Source: Vreelandella populi (GTDB taxonomy: Bacteria > Pseudomonadota > Gammaproteobacteria > Pseudomonadales > Halomonadaceae). Taken from it: 64,000 bases of DNA. The notes beneath the pieces are model-generated. The model saw only the letters and a program-made list of their open reading frames with translations. It did no database searches and was not told the origin of the DNA. The position numbers and the translations under genes are program-made. The DNA is taken from the NCBI RefSeq assembly GCF_003989825.1, contig NZ_RZHE01000002.1:248001-312000 (forward strand). Direction: 5' to 3'. Below, piece after piece: positions 51,028-60,364 of this stretch (position 1 is its first letter; each line of letters opens with the position of its first letter).

Positions 51028-52344
51028 ATGAGCACTATGTCTTCAGCCACGATTTATCGTCTTTCGACGCGCGATGACACCTTCGAGCAGCGCCTGAATG
51101 CGCTCCTGGACTGGGAGGGTGTGTCAGATAGCGCCGTTCAGACACGTGTTGATGAGATTCTGGCCGACGTCAAGCAGCGTGGTGATGCCGCCGTTATCGA
51201 AGCGACTAATCGCTTTGATCGCCTGTCGGTTGAGAATATGCAGGCGCTGCGCTTGACGCCTGACCAGCTGGAGCAGGCCTTCAATAATCTGCCAGCCGAG
51301 CAGCGTGAGGCATTAGCCCGCGCGGCTGAGCGGATCAGGGTTTATCACGAACGCCAAAAACCGACCTCCTGGCAGTACGAGGAGGCTGACGGAACGGTGC
51401 TGGGTCAGCAGGTAACGGCGCTTGATCGAGCAGGTATTTACGTGCCGGGCGGCAAGGCCGCTTATCCTTCATCGGTGTTGATGAATGCGATTCCTGCTCA
51501 CGTGGCGGGCGTACGTGAAATTGTCATGGTAGTACCCACCCCTGATGGCGTGGTCAACGAGTTGGTACTGGCCGCAGCGCATCTGGCAGGCGTCGATCAC
51601 GTCTTCACCATCGGCGGCGCTCAGGCGATTGCCGCCATGGCTTACGGCACGGAAACGGTGCCGCGCGTCGACAAGATCGTAGGCCCTGGCAATATCTATG
51701 TTGCAACCGCCAAGCGGGCCGTGTTTGGTCAGGTAGGTATCGACATGATTGCGGGCCCTTCAGAAATTCTGGTGGTTTCTGACGGGCAGACCGACCCTGA
51801 CTGGCTGGCAATGGACCTGTTTTCTCAAGCGGAACATGACGAGGATGCTCAGGCCATTCTGGTAAGCTGGGATAGCGCTCACTTGGATGCGGTGGCCGAG
51901 GCGATTGAGCGTTTGCTACCCACGCTTGAGCGTGAAGACATTGTGCGGGAATCGCTTGGCCGGCGAGGCGCACTGGTGCTCTGTCAGGATAAAGCAGAGG
52001 CAGTTACTCTGATTAACCGAATCGCACCCGAGCACCTTGAGCTTTCTGTTGATGCGCCTGACACATGGTTGAATGATGTTCGTCATGCAGGCGCGATCTT
52101 TATGGGGCGCTACACCGCAGAAGCGCTAGGGGATTACTGCGCAGGCCCCAATCATGTTCTGCCAACCTCGGGTACGGCGCGATTCTCATCACCGCTTGGC
52201 GTCTATGATTTTCAAAAGCGCTCCTCGATCATTAACTGCTCACGCGAGGGCGCCTCCACGTTAGGTAAAGTCGCATCGGTATTGGCCCGGGGTGAGTCGC
52301 TGACCGCCCATGCGCGATCAGCTGAGTATCGTATCCAAGACTGA
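51028..52344 (+). CDS. hisD: histidinol dehydrogenase
   Basis: HisD oxidises L-histidinol to L-histidine in two NAD-dependent steps. The 438-residue protein contains the family motifs [25 protein letters not shown] and [17 protein letters not shown], the signature [15 protein letters not shown] through [14 protein letters not shown], and the [12 protein letters not shown] metal-site block. In many relatives hisC follows; here the next gene is the convergent degS-like gene after 16 bp, so hisC must be elsewhere. Confidence 0.97.
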   Translation: MSTMSSATIYRLSTRDDTFEQRLNALLDWEGVSDSAVQTRVDEILADVKQRGDAAVIEATNRFDRLSVENMQALRLTPDQLEQAFNNLPAEQREALARAAERIRVYHERQKPTSWQYEEADGTVLGQQVTALDRAGIYVPGGKAAYPSSVLMNAIPAHVAGVREIVMVVPTPDGVVNELVLAAAHLAGVDHVFTIGGAQAIAAMAYGTETVPRVDKIVGPGNIYVATAKRAVFGQVGIDMIAGPSEILVVSDGQTDPDWLAMDLFSQAEHDEDAQAILVSWDSAHLDAVAEAIERLLPTLEREDIVRESLGRRGALVLCQDKAEAVTLINRIAPEHLELSVDAPDTWLNDVRHAGAIFMGRYTAEALGDYCAGPNHVLPTSGTARFSSPLGVYDFQKRSSIINCSREGASTLGKVASVLARGESLTAHARSAEYRIQD

Positions 52345-52360
52345 CCCCCTCAGGCGAGCG

Positions 52361-53605
52361 TTACGAGCCGTTCGGACGTTCGCCTGCTGGTGCATTGTTG
52401 ATAACCGGGCGTTCGCCTACATCCAGCGTTATATCCATACGTTCTCCGCTACGTACGATGGTCAGCGGTAGGGAAGTCCCGGGCGGTATTGAGGCAATAT
52501 TGCTCATTGTGGCCCGGGCATCCAGAACCGCTTGGCCGTCGATGGACAGCAGAATATCACCCGGCTCCAGGCCAGCTCTGTCGGCCGGGCCGTCGCTTAC
52601 CACGCCCGCAACAATCACTCCCTGTGGGGTGCGCAGCCCAAACGAGGCAGCAAGCTCCCGCGACAGCGCCTGGGCTTCTATACCCAGCCAGCCACGAATT
52701 ACCCGTCCCTGCGTCACCAGCTCATCCAGAATGCTGTGCGCCAGATTGGTCGGAATGGCAAAGCCAATACCCTGAGAACCACCCGATCGGGAGAAGATAG
52801 CAGTGTTGATGCCTACCAGTGCGCCATCAGGATTGACCAGTGCGCCGCCTGAGTTACCTGGGTTGATGGCTGCGTCGGTCTGAATAAAATCTTCATAGGC
52901 GTTCAATCCCAAATGGCTGCGCCCGGTGGCGCTGATAATGCCCATGGTGACGGTTTGACCTACACCAAACGGATTGCCGATCGCCAGTGCCACATCGCCC
53001 ACAGCCACGTCGGCAGAATCGGTCATTTCGATCACCGGCAGATCATCAAGGCTGATACGCAGCACCGCTAGATCACTTTCCGGGTCAGTGCCCACTACTT
53101 CAGCAAGGGTTTCGCGGCCATCGCGTAGTGCCACCTGGATTTCATCTGCACCATTGATGACGTGATGGTTGGTCAGTACATAGCCATCGTGGCTGACGAT
53201 AACGCCCGAGCCCAGGCTCGATAGCATGCGCTGATGGGTCGTGGCGTCGTCGCCATTGAAAAACTGTTGGAAAAAGGGGTCTGACATCAATGGGTGCTGG
53301 TCGCGCTCGACAATGCGCGATGAGTAGATATTGACGACGGCAGGTGCTGCCTGATTGACCGCATTGGAATAGCTGGCTGGCCCCTGATGGCGCGAAAGTG
53401 GAGCGGCCTGGCGAATCTCGGGTGCGGGGCGATTGCTGGCTGGCTCGCTAACATTCACTAGTGGTGAAGCGGGCGCTTGTGACGGCGCGGACGGCTCGCT
53501 GTTAAACGGATTGGGCAGTGTATCGGGGAACGCAAATAGTAGCAGGGCAGCCAGGAGTACCCCAGTCAAGATAGGCCATAAATAAGGCAGCACATAGCGG
53601 TGCAT
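52361..53605 (-). CDS. membrane-anchored periplasmic serine protease, DegS/AlgW type
   Basis: DegS-type proteases start the envelope-stress cascade by cleaving the anti-sigma factor RseA/MucA. The 414-residue product has one N-terminal membrane segment, then a Pro/Ser-rich linker of ~50 residues. The trypsin-like domain follows with His-148 (NHHV), Asp-178 (PESDLAVL) and Ser-252 (GNSGGAL), then a single PDZ domain (GVIVAGVVSDGPADRAGLEPGDILLSIDGQ). One PDZ plus an anchor fits DegS/AlgW rather than DegP/MucD. The ATG at 53605 has GAGGA upstream. The long linker is unusual. Confidence 0.9.
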   Translation of the reverse strand: MHRYVLPYLWPILTGVLLAALLLFAFPDTLPNPFNSEPSAPSQAPASPLVNVSEPASNRPAPEIRQAAPLSRHQGPASYSNAVNQAAPAVVNIYSSRIVERDQHPLMSDPFFQQFFNGDDATTHQRMLSSLGSGVIVSHDGYVLTNHHVINGADEIQVALRDGRETLAEVVGTDPESDLAVLRISLDDLPVIEMTDSADVAVGDVALAIGNPFGVGQTVTMGIISATGRSHLGLNAYEDFIQTDAAINPGNSGGALVNPDGALVGINTAIFSRSGGSQGIGFAIPTNLAHSILDELVTQGRVIRGWLGIEAQALSRELAASFGLRTPQGVIVAGVVSDGPADRAGLEPGDILLSIDGQAVLDARATMSNIASIPPGTSLPLTIVRSGERMDITLDVGERPVINNAPAGERPNGS

Positions 53606-53743
53606 GCAAAAAGTCCTCAACGGGTAGCGGTCTTGTCAAACGATAGGTTCGCGATATCACGAAGCGCGTTTTACTATGGCATCATGGTAACACTTTCTGG
53701 TGTTCATCCTCACGATAGTCAGCGAATCATTAAAGGAGCCTTT

Positions 53744-54505
53744 GTGACCCATCGCGACCAAATAGTAGCCGCTTGTGATCATCAGCTGCGGGCGTCAACT
53801 TTTAAGGATTTCACCATTAACGGTTTGCAGGTTGCCGGGCGCGAGCAGGTCAAGCGGGTGATGAGTGGTGTCACTGCCTGTCAGGCGCTACTGGATGAGG
53901 CCGTCGCCTGGCAGGCCGATATGGTATTGGTTCATCACGGTTATTTTTGGAAAAATGAGCCGATCGCCATTACCGGCATGAAGCATCGGCGCATCAAAAC
54001 GTTGATGGATCACGATATCAACCTGGTGGCTTACCATCTGCCTCTAGATGCTCACATTGAAATGGGTAACAACGCAGAGCTTGCCAAGCGTCTGGGGTGG
54101 AAAGTGGAAGGTTGTCTGGATGGGGAGTTGGGTGAAGGGTTGCTCTGGTCGGGACGTCTCCCGCAACCGCAGCGCATTCACACGCTGGCGGTGCAAATAG
54201 CCGGTACGTTACAGCGTACGCCGATGGTTATTGAAGCCGAAAATGACAGTGATATTGAACGGATCGCGTGGTGTACGGGCGGCGCGCAGGACATGATTGC
54301 CGCCGCTTCCGAGGCGGGCGCGCAGGCGTTTGTATCCGGCGAAATTTCCGAGCGTACCACCCATCTGGCACGCGAATTGGGCATTCACTATATTGCCGCT
54401 GGACACCATGCCACCGAGCGCTATGGCGTGCAGGCGCTAGGCGAGTGGCTGGCCGATGAGTACGCTATCGAGCATCGCTTTGTCGATATTGATAACCCCG
54501 CCTGA
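53744..54505 (+). CDS. Nif3-like dinuclear metal centre protein (YbgI family)
   Basis: The 253-residue protein belongs to the Nif3/YbgI family (DUF34), a hexameric metal-binding family proposed to be a GTP cyclohydrolase 1-like or metal-insertion enzyme. Metal-ligand candidates are VHHGYFW, NLVAYHLPLDAH and AGHHATERYG. The GTG at 53744 with AAGGAG 6 nt upstream is the best start; the open frame upstream overlaps the degS promoter. A 7-bp GC hairpin (54496-54521) spans the stop but lacks a T tract. Confidence 0.9.
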   Translation: MTHRDQIVAACDHQLRASTFKDFTINGLQVAGREQVKRVMSGVTACQALLDEAVAWQADMVLVHHGYFWKNEPIAITGMKHRRIKTLMDHDINLVAYHLPLDAHIEMGNNAELAKRLGWKVEGCLDGELGEGLLWSGRLPQPQRIHTLAVQIAGTLQRTPMVIEAENDSDIERIAWCTGGAQDMIAAASEAGAQAFVSGEISERTTHLARELGIHYIAAGHHATERYGVQALGEWLADEYAIEHRFVDIDNPA

Positions 54506-54557
54506 CCCTAGGGCGGCGGGGATAAGGAACCGCTGGTGCGCGCCTTAAATTGCACGC

Positions 54558-55019
54558 TTAGTAGCGGGGCGGCTGTGGGGTAGCGTCGCTTTCCTTCAAG
54601 CCAAAGTTTTCTGAAAGTGTGCCGTTCTTGCCGTCAGCATAGTCACGAGGAGTAGCCAGGCTGTTCTCCGAGTCCAACACGGTTGTCTTGGTGGTTTCTG
54701 GCTGCGCAGGTGGCTGACGCTCCTTGAGGGCGGCAGGCGTATTGCTGCCCAGGTGCCACTGCTGTGCATCTTCCACAATTTTCTGCTCAAGCTGATCGGC
54801 TTGAGCACGAATGCTGTTCACGTGCTCAAAAACGCCGGTCAGATGGCTTCCCATGCTCTTTTTGAGCTCAGCAATTTGATGTTCTCGTTCCAGCAACGTT
54901 TGGCGTAAAGAGGCGTTGTGACGCTCCCCTTTGCTAAACAGACGATAGCATCCCAAACCGATGATGAAGCCGATAATGATGCCAATGATGGCAAAGGTAT
55001 AAGGCGAGCTTGCTTCCAC
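54558..55019 (-). CDS. zapG: cell-division associated membrane protein ZapG (YhcB, DUF1043)
   Basis: ZapG/YhcB is an inner-membrane protein linked to division, cell width and envelope synthesis. The 153-residue product starts at GTG 55019 (GGGAG 7 nt upstream). It has one N-terminal membrane segment (FAIIGIIIGFIIGLGCYRLF), a short coiled coil (LRQTLLEREHQIAELKKSM) and a disordered C-terminus ending ATPQPPRY. It is divergent from zapE, a conserved arrangement next to rplM-rpsI. Confidence 0.92.
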   Translation of the reverse strand: MEASSPYTFAIIGIIIGFIIGLGCYRLFSKGERHNASLRQTLLEREHQIAELKKSMGSHLTGVFEHVNSIRAQADQLEQKIVEDAQQWHLGSNTPAALKERQPPAQPETTKTTVLDSENSLATPRDYADGKNGTLSENFGLKESDATPQPPRY

Positions 55020-55220
55020 AGTTTTCTCCCTGACACTTGGTGCGCCCCGTCACTCGTGAGTGAGCGGTTTGCGAACGAATCAAACCTCATTATAGGCGTC
55101 GATTAGTTGGTTAGGTCAATCCAACCATGCGCTTAGACGTTGTGCAGCGTATAATCCCTGCTTTTTGAAGGCGGCAGGTCGGATCTATAATGCCGTCGTG
55201 ATACGCATGGGAGCGAGTAA

Positions 55221-56402
55221 ATGCCAGCTACTTCTGCAGACCAAAAGGCGAGTCAGTCATCTCGGCCAACGCCCATGGAGCGCTATCGTGCTGACTTGAT
55301 GCGCGAAGATTTTCAGCATGATGCGGCTCAGGAGTTGGCGGTCGGGCATTTACAGCGCCTTTATGATGATCTAATGGCCGCGCCCACCACCGTTCCTAAG
55401 GCCATGCTCGCCCATGGTGGATTGAAAGCCAAGATGAAGGGCTTGTTCGGTAAATCCTCGTCTTCAAGGGAGCCCGCATTGCCTCAGGTGCAGGGCGTTT
55501 ATTTTTGGGGCGGAGTAGGGCGCGGTAAAACCTATCTGGTAGACAATTTTTATGAAGCGCTACCTTTTCCTGAAAAGATGCGCACCCATTTTCACCGTTT
55601 CATGCAGCGGGTTCACAACGAGCTGACCCACTATAAAGGTGAAAAAAATCCGCTGACATTGATTGCAGGCAAGTTTGCTTCTGAAGCGCGGGTTATCTGT
55701 TTTGATGAGTTTTTTGTCAAAGATATTACCGATGCCATGATTCTGGGCAATTTGCTTGAGGCGCTGTTTGAGCGGGGCGTGGTGCTGGTGGCGACGTCCA
55801 ATATCGTACCGGATGATCTGTATAAGGATGGCTTGCAGCGGGCGCGTTTTCTTCCGGCCATTGATCTGGTCAAGCGTCACTGCAAAATCGTCAACGTCGA
55901 CTCTGGCGTCGATTACCGGTTGCGAGCGCTTGAGCGGGCGGAGATTTTTCACTCCCCCCTTGATGAGGCGGCCGAACAGGAGCTTGCGCGCAGCTTTCGC
56001 GAAATCGCTGGGCAAGAGGGGGAGGCCAACGCCCCGCTGGAAATCAATCACCGCGTGCTGAAAACGCGCAGACTGCATGAGAACGTCGCCTGGTTTGAAT
56101 TTCTGGAGCTTTGTGACGGGCCGCGTAGCCAGAATGACTATATTGAGCTGGCCCGGAGCTTCAATACCGTGCTGGTGTCGAATGTTAAACGGATGGAAGC
56201 CAGGCATGACGATCAGGCGCGTCGCTTCATCAATATGGTCGATGAGTTTTACGATCGCGGTGTGAAGCTTCTGATGTCAGCCGAGGTGCCGGTAGAAGAG
56301 CTTTACAGCGAAGGCAAGCTTACCTTTGAATTTCAGCGCACGCTGTCGCGCCTTCAAGAAATGCAGTCACGGGAATATTTGGCACTGCCCCATAAGCCCT
56401 GA
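55221..56402 (+). CDS. zapE: cell-division ATPase ZapE (AFG1 family)
   Basis: ZapE is an AFG1-like ATPase that binds FtsZ and modulates the Z ring. The 393-residue product has Walker A GGVGRGKTYL, the family block MRTHFHRFMQRVHNEL, Walker B ARVICFDEFFVKDITDAMIL and sensor-1 VVLVATSNIVPDDLYKDGLQR. It precedes the rplM promoter and is divergent from zapG. Confidence 0.95.
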   Translation: MPATSADQKASQSSRPTPMERYRADLMREDFQHDAAQELAVGHLQRLYDDLMAAPTTVPKAMLAHGGLKAKMKGLFGKSSSSREPALPQVQGVYFWGGVGRGKTYLVDNFYEALPFPEKMRTHFHRFMQRVHNELTHYKGEKNPLTLIAGKFASEARVICFDEFFVKDITDAMILGNLLEALFERGVVLVATSNIVPDDLYKDGLQRARFLPAIDLVKRHCKIVNVDSGVDYRLRALERAEIFHSPLDEAAEQELARSFREIAGQEGEANAPLEINHRVLKTRRLHENVAWFEFLELCDGPRSQNDYIELARSFNTVLVSNVKRMEARHDDQARRFINMVDEFYDRGVKLLMSAEVPVEELYSEGKLTFEFQRTLSRLQEMQSREYLALPHKP

Positions 56403-56445
56403 ACGGACTTATTGGCCTGGGGTAAGAAAAAGCCACGATTAGGGC

Positions 56446-56474
56446 TTAACTTGTCCGGCGGCTTACTGTAGAAT
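56446..56474 (+). promoter_or_regulatory. sigma-70 promoter of rplM-rpsI
   Basis: TTAACT (56446-56451), 17-bp spacer, TAGAAT (56469-56474). Transcription would start near 56481, giving a leader of about 107 nt before the rplM ATG. Confidence 0.7.
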
Positions 56475-56488
56475 GCCGCCTCGCTACA

Positions 56489-56587
56489 TGTTGCTGGGCC
56501 AAACCCGGCAACCAAAAAAAATAGGGACGGTGCTTCACCGCTTGACGGTGTTAGTCGCCCAACACACTTAATCTGGTGATTTCATCC
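56489..56587 (+). promoter_or_regulatory. rplM leader with two hairpins, candidate L13 autoregulatory region
   Basis: The leader holds TTGCTGGGCCAAACCCGGCA (imperfect stem, about 56490-56510) and CGGTGCTTCACCG (56528-56540), separated by an A-rich stretch. L13 is known in E. coli to repress its own operon through the mRNA leader; that this region does so is inference. Confidence 0.4.
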
Positions 56588-57016
56588 ATGAAGACGTTCA
56601 GTGCTAAGCCGCAGTCCGTCCAGCGCGACTGGTATGTTGTCGACGCTACGGACAAAACGCTCGGTCGTCTGGCAACCGAGATTGCTCGCCGCCTGCGTGG
56701 CAAGCATAAGCCCGAATTTACTCCTCACGTTGATACCGGCGACTACATCGTTGTCATCAATGCTGAGAAAGTCCAAGTGACTGGCAACAAGGCGAAGGCT
56801 AAAACCTACTACCGCCACACCGGTTACCCGGGCGGCCTGCGCTCCATGACATTCGACAAGATGCTTGATCATGCGCCTGAGCGCATCATCGAGTCTGCCG
56901 TAAAAGGCATGCTGCCGAAGGGCCCGCTGGGTCGCGCCATGTATACCAAGTTAAAAGTGTACGCCGGTGCCGAGCATCCGCATGCTGCTCAACAGCCGCT
57001 TGAACTGAACATCTGA
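56588..57016 (+). CDS. rplM: 50S ribosomal protein L13
   Basis: The ATG at 56588 ([33 protein letters not shown]) yields 142 residues, the same as E. coli L13. The family core [22 protein letters not shown] and [31 protein letters not shown] is intact. The upstream frame from 56576 has no support. It forms the rplM-rpsI operon with a 13-bp gap. Confidence 0.99.
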   Translation: MKTFSAKPQSVQRDWYVVDATDKTLGRLATEIARRLRGKHKPEFTPHVDTGDYIVVINAEKVQVTGNKAKAKTYYRHTGYPGGLRSMTFDKMLDHAPERIIESAVKGMLPKGPLGRAMYTKLKVYAGAEHPHAAQQPLELNI

Positions 57017-57029
57017 GGAAATCTTCGCC

Positions 57030-57419
57030 ATGACACAGCAGTATTACGGTACCGGGCGCCGCAAGACTTCCACCGCTCGCGTGTTTATGAAGCCGGGCTC
57101 TGGCAAAATTACTGTCAACGACAAAGACCTCGACCTGTATTTTGGTCGTGTGACTGGTCGTATGGTGGTTCGTCAGCCGCTTGAACTGACTGAAACGCTG
57201 AGCCAGTTCGACATTTTTGTTACTGTCGCTGGTGGCGGCGGTTCTTCTCAGGCTGGCGCTATTCGTCACGGTATTACCCGCGCCCTGATGAACTACAACG
57301 AAGACCTGCGTCCTACGCTGCGTGCCGCTGGCTACGTAACGCGTGATGCGCGTCAAGTTGAGCGTAAGAAAGTCGGCTTGCGCAAAGCACGTCGTCGCCC
57401 GCAGTTCTCCAAGCGTTAA
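57030..57419 (+). CDS. rpsI: 30S ribosomal protein S9
   Basis: The 129-residue protein begins [23 protein letters not shown] and ends with the universal basic tail [17 protein letters not shown], whose terminal Lys-Arg reaches the P site. GAGGAAA precedes the ATG. A strong terminator follows directly, ending the operon. Confidence 0.99.
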   Translation: MTQQYYGTGRRKTSTARVFMKPGSGKITVNDKDLDLYFGRVTGRMVVRQPLELTETLSQFDIFVTVAGGGGSSQAGAIRHGITRALMNYNEDLRPTLRAAGYVTRDARQVERKKVGLRKARRRPQFSKR

Positions 57420-57440
57420 TTTTTCAACGCTGTGCGGCAA

Positions 57441-57472
57441 AACGCCCAGGCCACCGGCCTGGGCGTTTTTTA
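57441..57472 (+). terminator. intrinsic terminator after rpsI
   Basis: 12-bp perfect stem AACGCCCAGGCC / GGCCTGGGCGTT (57441-57452, 57456-57467), 3-nt loop, then a T-rich tract. Confidence 0.93.
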
Positions 57473-57475
57473 TTG

Positions 57476-57511
57476 TACTATTCAAAGTACTATTTAAAGT
57501 ATTTTAAATAG
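57476..57511. repeat. AT-rich 12-bp tandem repeats between rpsI and petA
   Basis: TACTATTCAAAG (57476-57487), TACTATTTAAAG (57488-57499) and a degenerate third unit TATTTTAAATAG (57500-57511). The block follows the rpsI terminator and lies about 120 bp before petA; it could be an AT-rich upstream promoter element. Confidence 0.7.
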
Positions 57512-57629
57512 AACGATGAAAATCGCTATTCAGTGCGCTTTTCAGAGGTTGGCTTGATGCAGCTCATCGGCATCGGCATAGCTGAGTGCTATCTTGATGC
57601 GGCGTTTTCGTGGATAAGAGAGATCTTGC

Positions 57630-58229
57630 ATGGCAGATCACGGCATTAACAAAGCCCGACGCCGCTTCCTTGTAGGGGCTACTTCCGTTGTAGGAGCGGT
57701 AGGCGTGGTGGGCGTCGCCGTGCCTTTTGTAGCGGCATGGAAGCCGAGCGCCCGAGCGCGAGCGGCAGGCGCCCCTGTTCTGATCGATATCTCCAAGCTA
57801 CGCCCTGGACAGCGTATAACCGTCGAGTGGCGAGGCAGGCCTGTATGGATTATCCGTCGTACGCCGGAAATGATAGCGCGCACTCGGGCGCTTTCGCCGG
57901 ATATTTTGGCAGATCCCGATTCCCGTCAGCAGCAGCAGCCAGCCTACGTCAGCGGCGAGCTTCGCTCACTCAAGCCCGAGATCGGCGTTCTGGTAGGTCT
58001 GTGTACCCATTTTGGCTGTTCGCCCCTGTACAGGCCCGAGCCTGATGCGGCAGAACCAGGTAGTGACGAATGGTCTGGCGGATTTTACTGCCCATGTCAT
58101 GGTTCGCGCTTTGATTTGGCCGGGCGTGTGTATACCAACATGCCGGCGCCAACCAATCTTGAAGTGCCGCCGTACCGTTTTTTGGGTGATGCAATTATCG
58201 AGTTAGGCGAAGACGGGGAGCTTAGCTGA
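57630..58229 (+). CDS. petA: ubiquinol-cytochrome c reductase Rieske iron-sulfur subunit
   Basis: This is the [2Fe-2S] subunit of the cytochrome bc1 complex. The 199-residue protein has an N-terminal Tat-type sequence RRRFLVGA followed by a membrane segment. The cluster-binding boxes are CTHFGC (Cys-125, His-127) and CPCHGS (Cys-154, His-157), with the Cys-130/Cys-156 pair for the structural disulfide. Its TGA overlaps the petB ATG by one base. Confidence 0.97.
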   Translation: MADHGINKARRRFLVGATSVVGAVGVVGVAVPFVAAWKPSARARAAGAPVLIDISKLRPGQRITVEWRGRPVWIIRRTPEMIARTRALSPDILADPDSRQQQQPAYVSGELRSLKPEIGVLVGLCTHFGCSPLYRPEPDAAEPGSDEWSGGFYCPCHGSRFDLAGRVYTNMPAPTNLEVPPYRFLGDAIIELGEDGELS

Positions 58230-59476
58230 TGACTGCACCGAAGCGGGAAGAAGGGCAGAGCTGGCTGGGCGCACGCTTCCCGGTAAGCAGGCTGTGGCGT
58301 GAACATCTGGCCAATTACTATGTACCTAAAAATCTTAATATCTGGTACGTGTTTGGCTCGCTTGCCCTGCTGGTGTTGGTCATTCAGGTAGTGACTGGTA
58401 TTTGGTTGACCATGAGCTATAGCCCCACGGCTGATGGAGCGTTCGCATCAATTGAGTATATTATGCGCGACGTTGAGTGGGGATGGTTGATTCGTTACCT
58501 GCATACCACGGGAGCGTCTGCTCTATTTATCGTGATGTATCTGCATATGTTCAGAGGGCTTTTGTACGGCTCTTATAAAGCTCCGCGTGAGCTTGTATGG
58601 ATACTGGGCATGACCCTGTACCTGATATTAATGGCAGAAGCCTTTATGGGCTATTTGTTGCCATGGGGGCAAATGTCTTATTGGGGCGCGCAGGTTATTA
58701 CGTCACTATTTTCAGCTATTCCGTGGGTTGGGCCGGATCTTGCTCAGTGGGTACGTGGCGACTATCTGGTATCGGGCGTTACCTTAAACCGTTTTTTTGC
58801 GCTGCATGTCATCGCGTTGCCGTTGGTTATTCTGACGCTTGTAGTGCTGCATATTATGGCGCTACACGAAGTAGGCTCCAATAATCCTGATGGAATCGAA
58901 ATTCGCCAGCATAAAGATGATACGGGCAAGCCGCTGGATGGTATTCCCTTTCACCCGTATTATACCGTTAAAGATCTACTCGGCGTGGCGATCTTTCTAT
59001 TTGTCTTTTGTGGCGTGGTATTTTATTTTCCCGAAGGAGGCGGTCTGTTTATCGAGCAGCCGAACTTCGAGTCCGCCGATCCGCTGAGTACACCTGACCA
59101 TATTGCGCCGGTTTGGTACTTTACGCCTTTCTACGCTATTTTGCGGGCGGCCAACTTCTCTGTATTGGGGCTGGATGCGCGGTTACTTGGCGTGATTTTG
59201 ATGGCCGGAGCAATTGCCATACTGTTTGTTCTGCCTTGGCTTGACCGCAGCCCGGTGCGTTCCATGCGCTACAAGGGCTGGATGTCAAAAATAATGCTTG
59301 GGCTTTTTGCGATAAGTTTTGTCGGGTTGGGCGTTCTGGGTGTGCTGCCTTCAACGCCAGAGCGGACGTACATGGCGCAAGGATTGACGGTTATCTATTT
59401 TGCCTATTTTTTGCTTATGCCTTTTTATACCCGGTGGGAAGCAACCCGTCCCGTTCCAAAGAGAGTGGGCCGCTGA
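58229..59476 (+). CDS. petB: ubiquinol-cytochrome c reductase cytochrome b subunit
   Basis: Cytochrome b carries haems bL and bH and the Qo and Qi sites. The 415-residue protein has eight expected membrane segments. Haem-ligand histidines appear as HTTGASALFIVMYLH and HVIALPLVILTLVVLH. The Qo loop reads HIAPVWYFTPFYAILRA, with Val-295 where the common PEWY motif has Glu (residues 294-297). It is coupled to petA and petC through one-base stop/start overlaps. Confidence 0.97.
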   Translation: MTAPKREEGQSWLGARFPVSRLWREHLANYYVPKNLNIWYVFGSLALLVLVIQVVTGIWLTMSYSPTADGAFASIEYIMRDVEWGWLIRYLHTTGASALFIVMYLHMFRGLLYGSYKAPRELVWILGMTLYLILMAEAFMGYLLPWGQMSYWGAQVITSLFSAIPWVGPDLAQWVRGDYLVSGVTLNRFFALHVIALPLVILTLVVLHIMALHEVGSNNPDGIEIRQHKDDTGKPLDGIPFHPYYTVKDLLGVAIFLFVFCGVVFYFPEGGGLFIEQPNFESADPLSTPDHIAPVWYFTPFYAILRAANFSVLGLDARLLGVILMAGAIAILFVLPWLDRSPVRSMRYKGWMSKIMLGLFAISFVGLGVLGVLPSTPERTYMAQGLTVIYFAYFLLMPFYTRWEATRPVPKRVGR

Positions 59477-60237
59477 TGAGCAAATGGTTGTTGGCGCTTG
59501 GTTTACTGATAATGTCCTGGATGGCGCATGGCGAGAGCGGTATGCCGGTGTCGCGTTCGATATCACCAGATATAAATGATCAGGCATCGCTTCAGCGCGG
59601 CATGAAGCTATATGTCAATTACTGCCTGGGGTGTCATACGCTTACCTATCAGCGATTTTCGCGGGCGGCCGATGACCTGAATATTCCTCGGGCGTTGATG
59701 GAAGACAGTCTTATCTTCTCACCGGAGCTTGCCTTTAATGACCCCATGCATAATGCGCTGGAAGTCGAAGTGGCCCGGCAGTGGTGGGGAAGCGCGCCGT
59801 CTGATTTGACGCTGACAGCTAAGCTGCGCGGTGTTGATTGGGTTTATGCTTATCTGCTGGGGTTTTATGAAGATCCCGGCCGGCCGCTAGGGGTCAATAA
59901 TACGGTTTATGAATCGGTAGCCATGCCCAACGTGCTAGAGCCGCTCCAGGGGGTGCAGACACTGGGCTGCCCTGAAGGGGTTTCAAGGGTGTTGAGCACA
60001 CCAGAAAAGTGTCGCGAGCTTATACTTGTTCGACCCGGTTCGCTGGAGCCCGCCGAATTTGAGCGGGCGGTTTACGATATCACCAATTTTTTAGCCTATG
60101 TTAGTGAACCCTCCCGATTGAAAGCGCAGGGTGTTGCGCCCAAGGTGATGATTTTTTTGTTTGTTTTTGGGGTGCTTGCGTATTTGCTTAAGCGCGAATA
60201 TTGGAAGGATATACGCAGGCCAGGTGTTAATGAATGA
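59476..60237 (+). CDS. petC: ubiquinol-cytochrome c reductase cytochrome c1 subunit
   Basis: Cytochrome c1 passes electrons from the Rieske centre to soluble cytochrome c. From ATG 59476 the protein is 253 residues: a signal peptide ending near WMAHGES, the haem-c site CLGCH (Cys-50, Cys-53, His-54), a probable Met ligand in ESVAMPNVL, and a C-terminal membrane anchor (VMIFLFVFGVLAYLL). The upstream frame from 59434 overlaps petB and is rejected. Confidence 0.96.
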   Translation: MSKWLLALGLLIMSWMAHGESGMPVSRSISPDINDQASLQRGMKLYVNYCLGCHTLTYQRFSRAADDLNIPRALMEDSLIFSPELAFNDPMHNALEVEVARQWWGSAPSDLTLTAKLRGVDWVYAYLLGFYEDPGRPLGVNNTVYESVAMPNVLEPLQGVQTLGCPEGVSRVLSTPEKCRELILVRPGSLEPAEFERAVYDITNFLAYVSEPSRLKAQGVAPKVMIFLFVFGVLAYLLKREYWKDIRRPGVNE

Positions 60238-60364
60238 TGAAAGCCACAGCGCAAACTTTATGCCTGCTGTTTTCATGCCAAGCGGTAACCCACACAGGCT
60301 GCCTTACCATAAGGGAGCTATGGCGTGTTATTATCCATAATTGTTTTGATGCGAGGATGCTTTC

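Noticed and set aside
52351-52386. inverted repeat between hisD and the degS-like gene
   Set aside because: It has one mismatch, no T tract, and most of it is coding sequence of the protease gene.
53600-53743. longer N-terminus for the Nif3-family protein
   Set aside because: The extra 48 residues overlap the start region of the divergent protease gene, lack family similarity, and the GTG at 53744 has an ideal Shine-Dalgarno.
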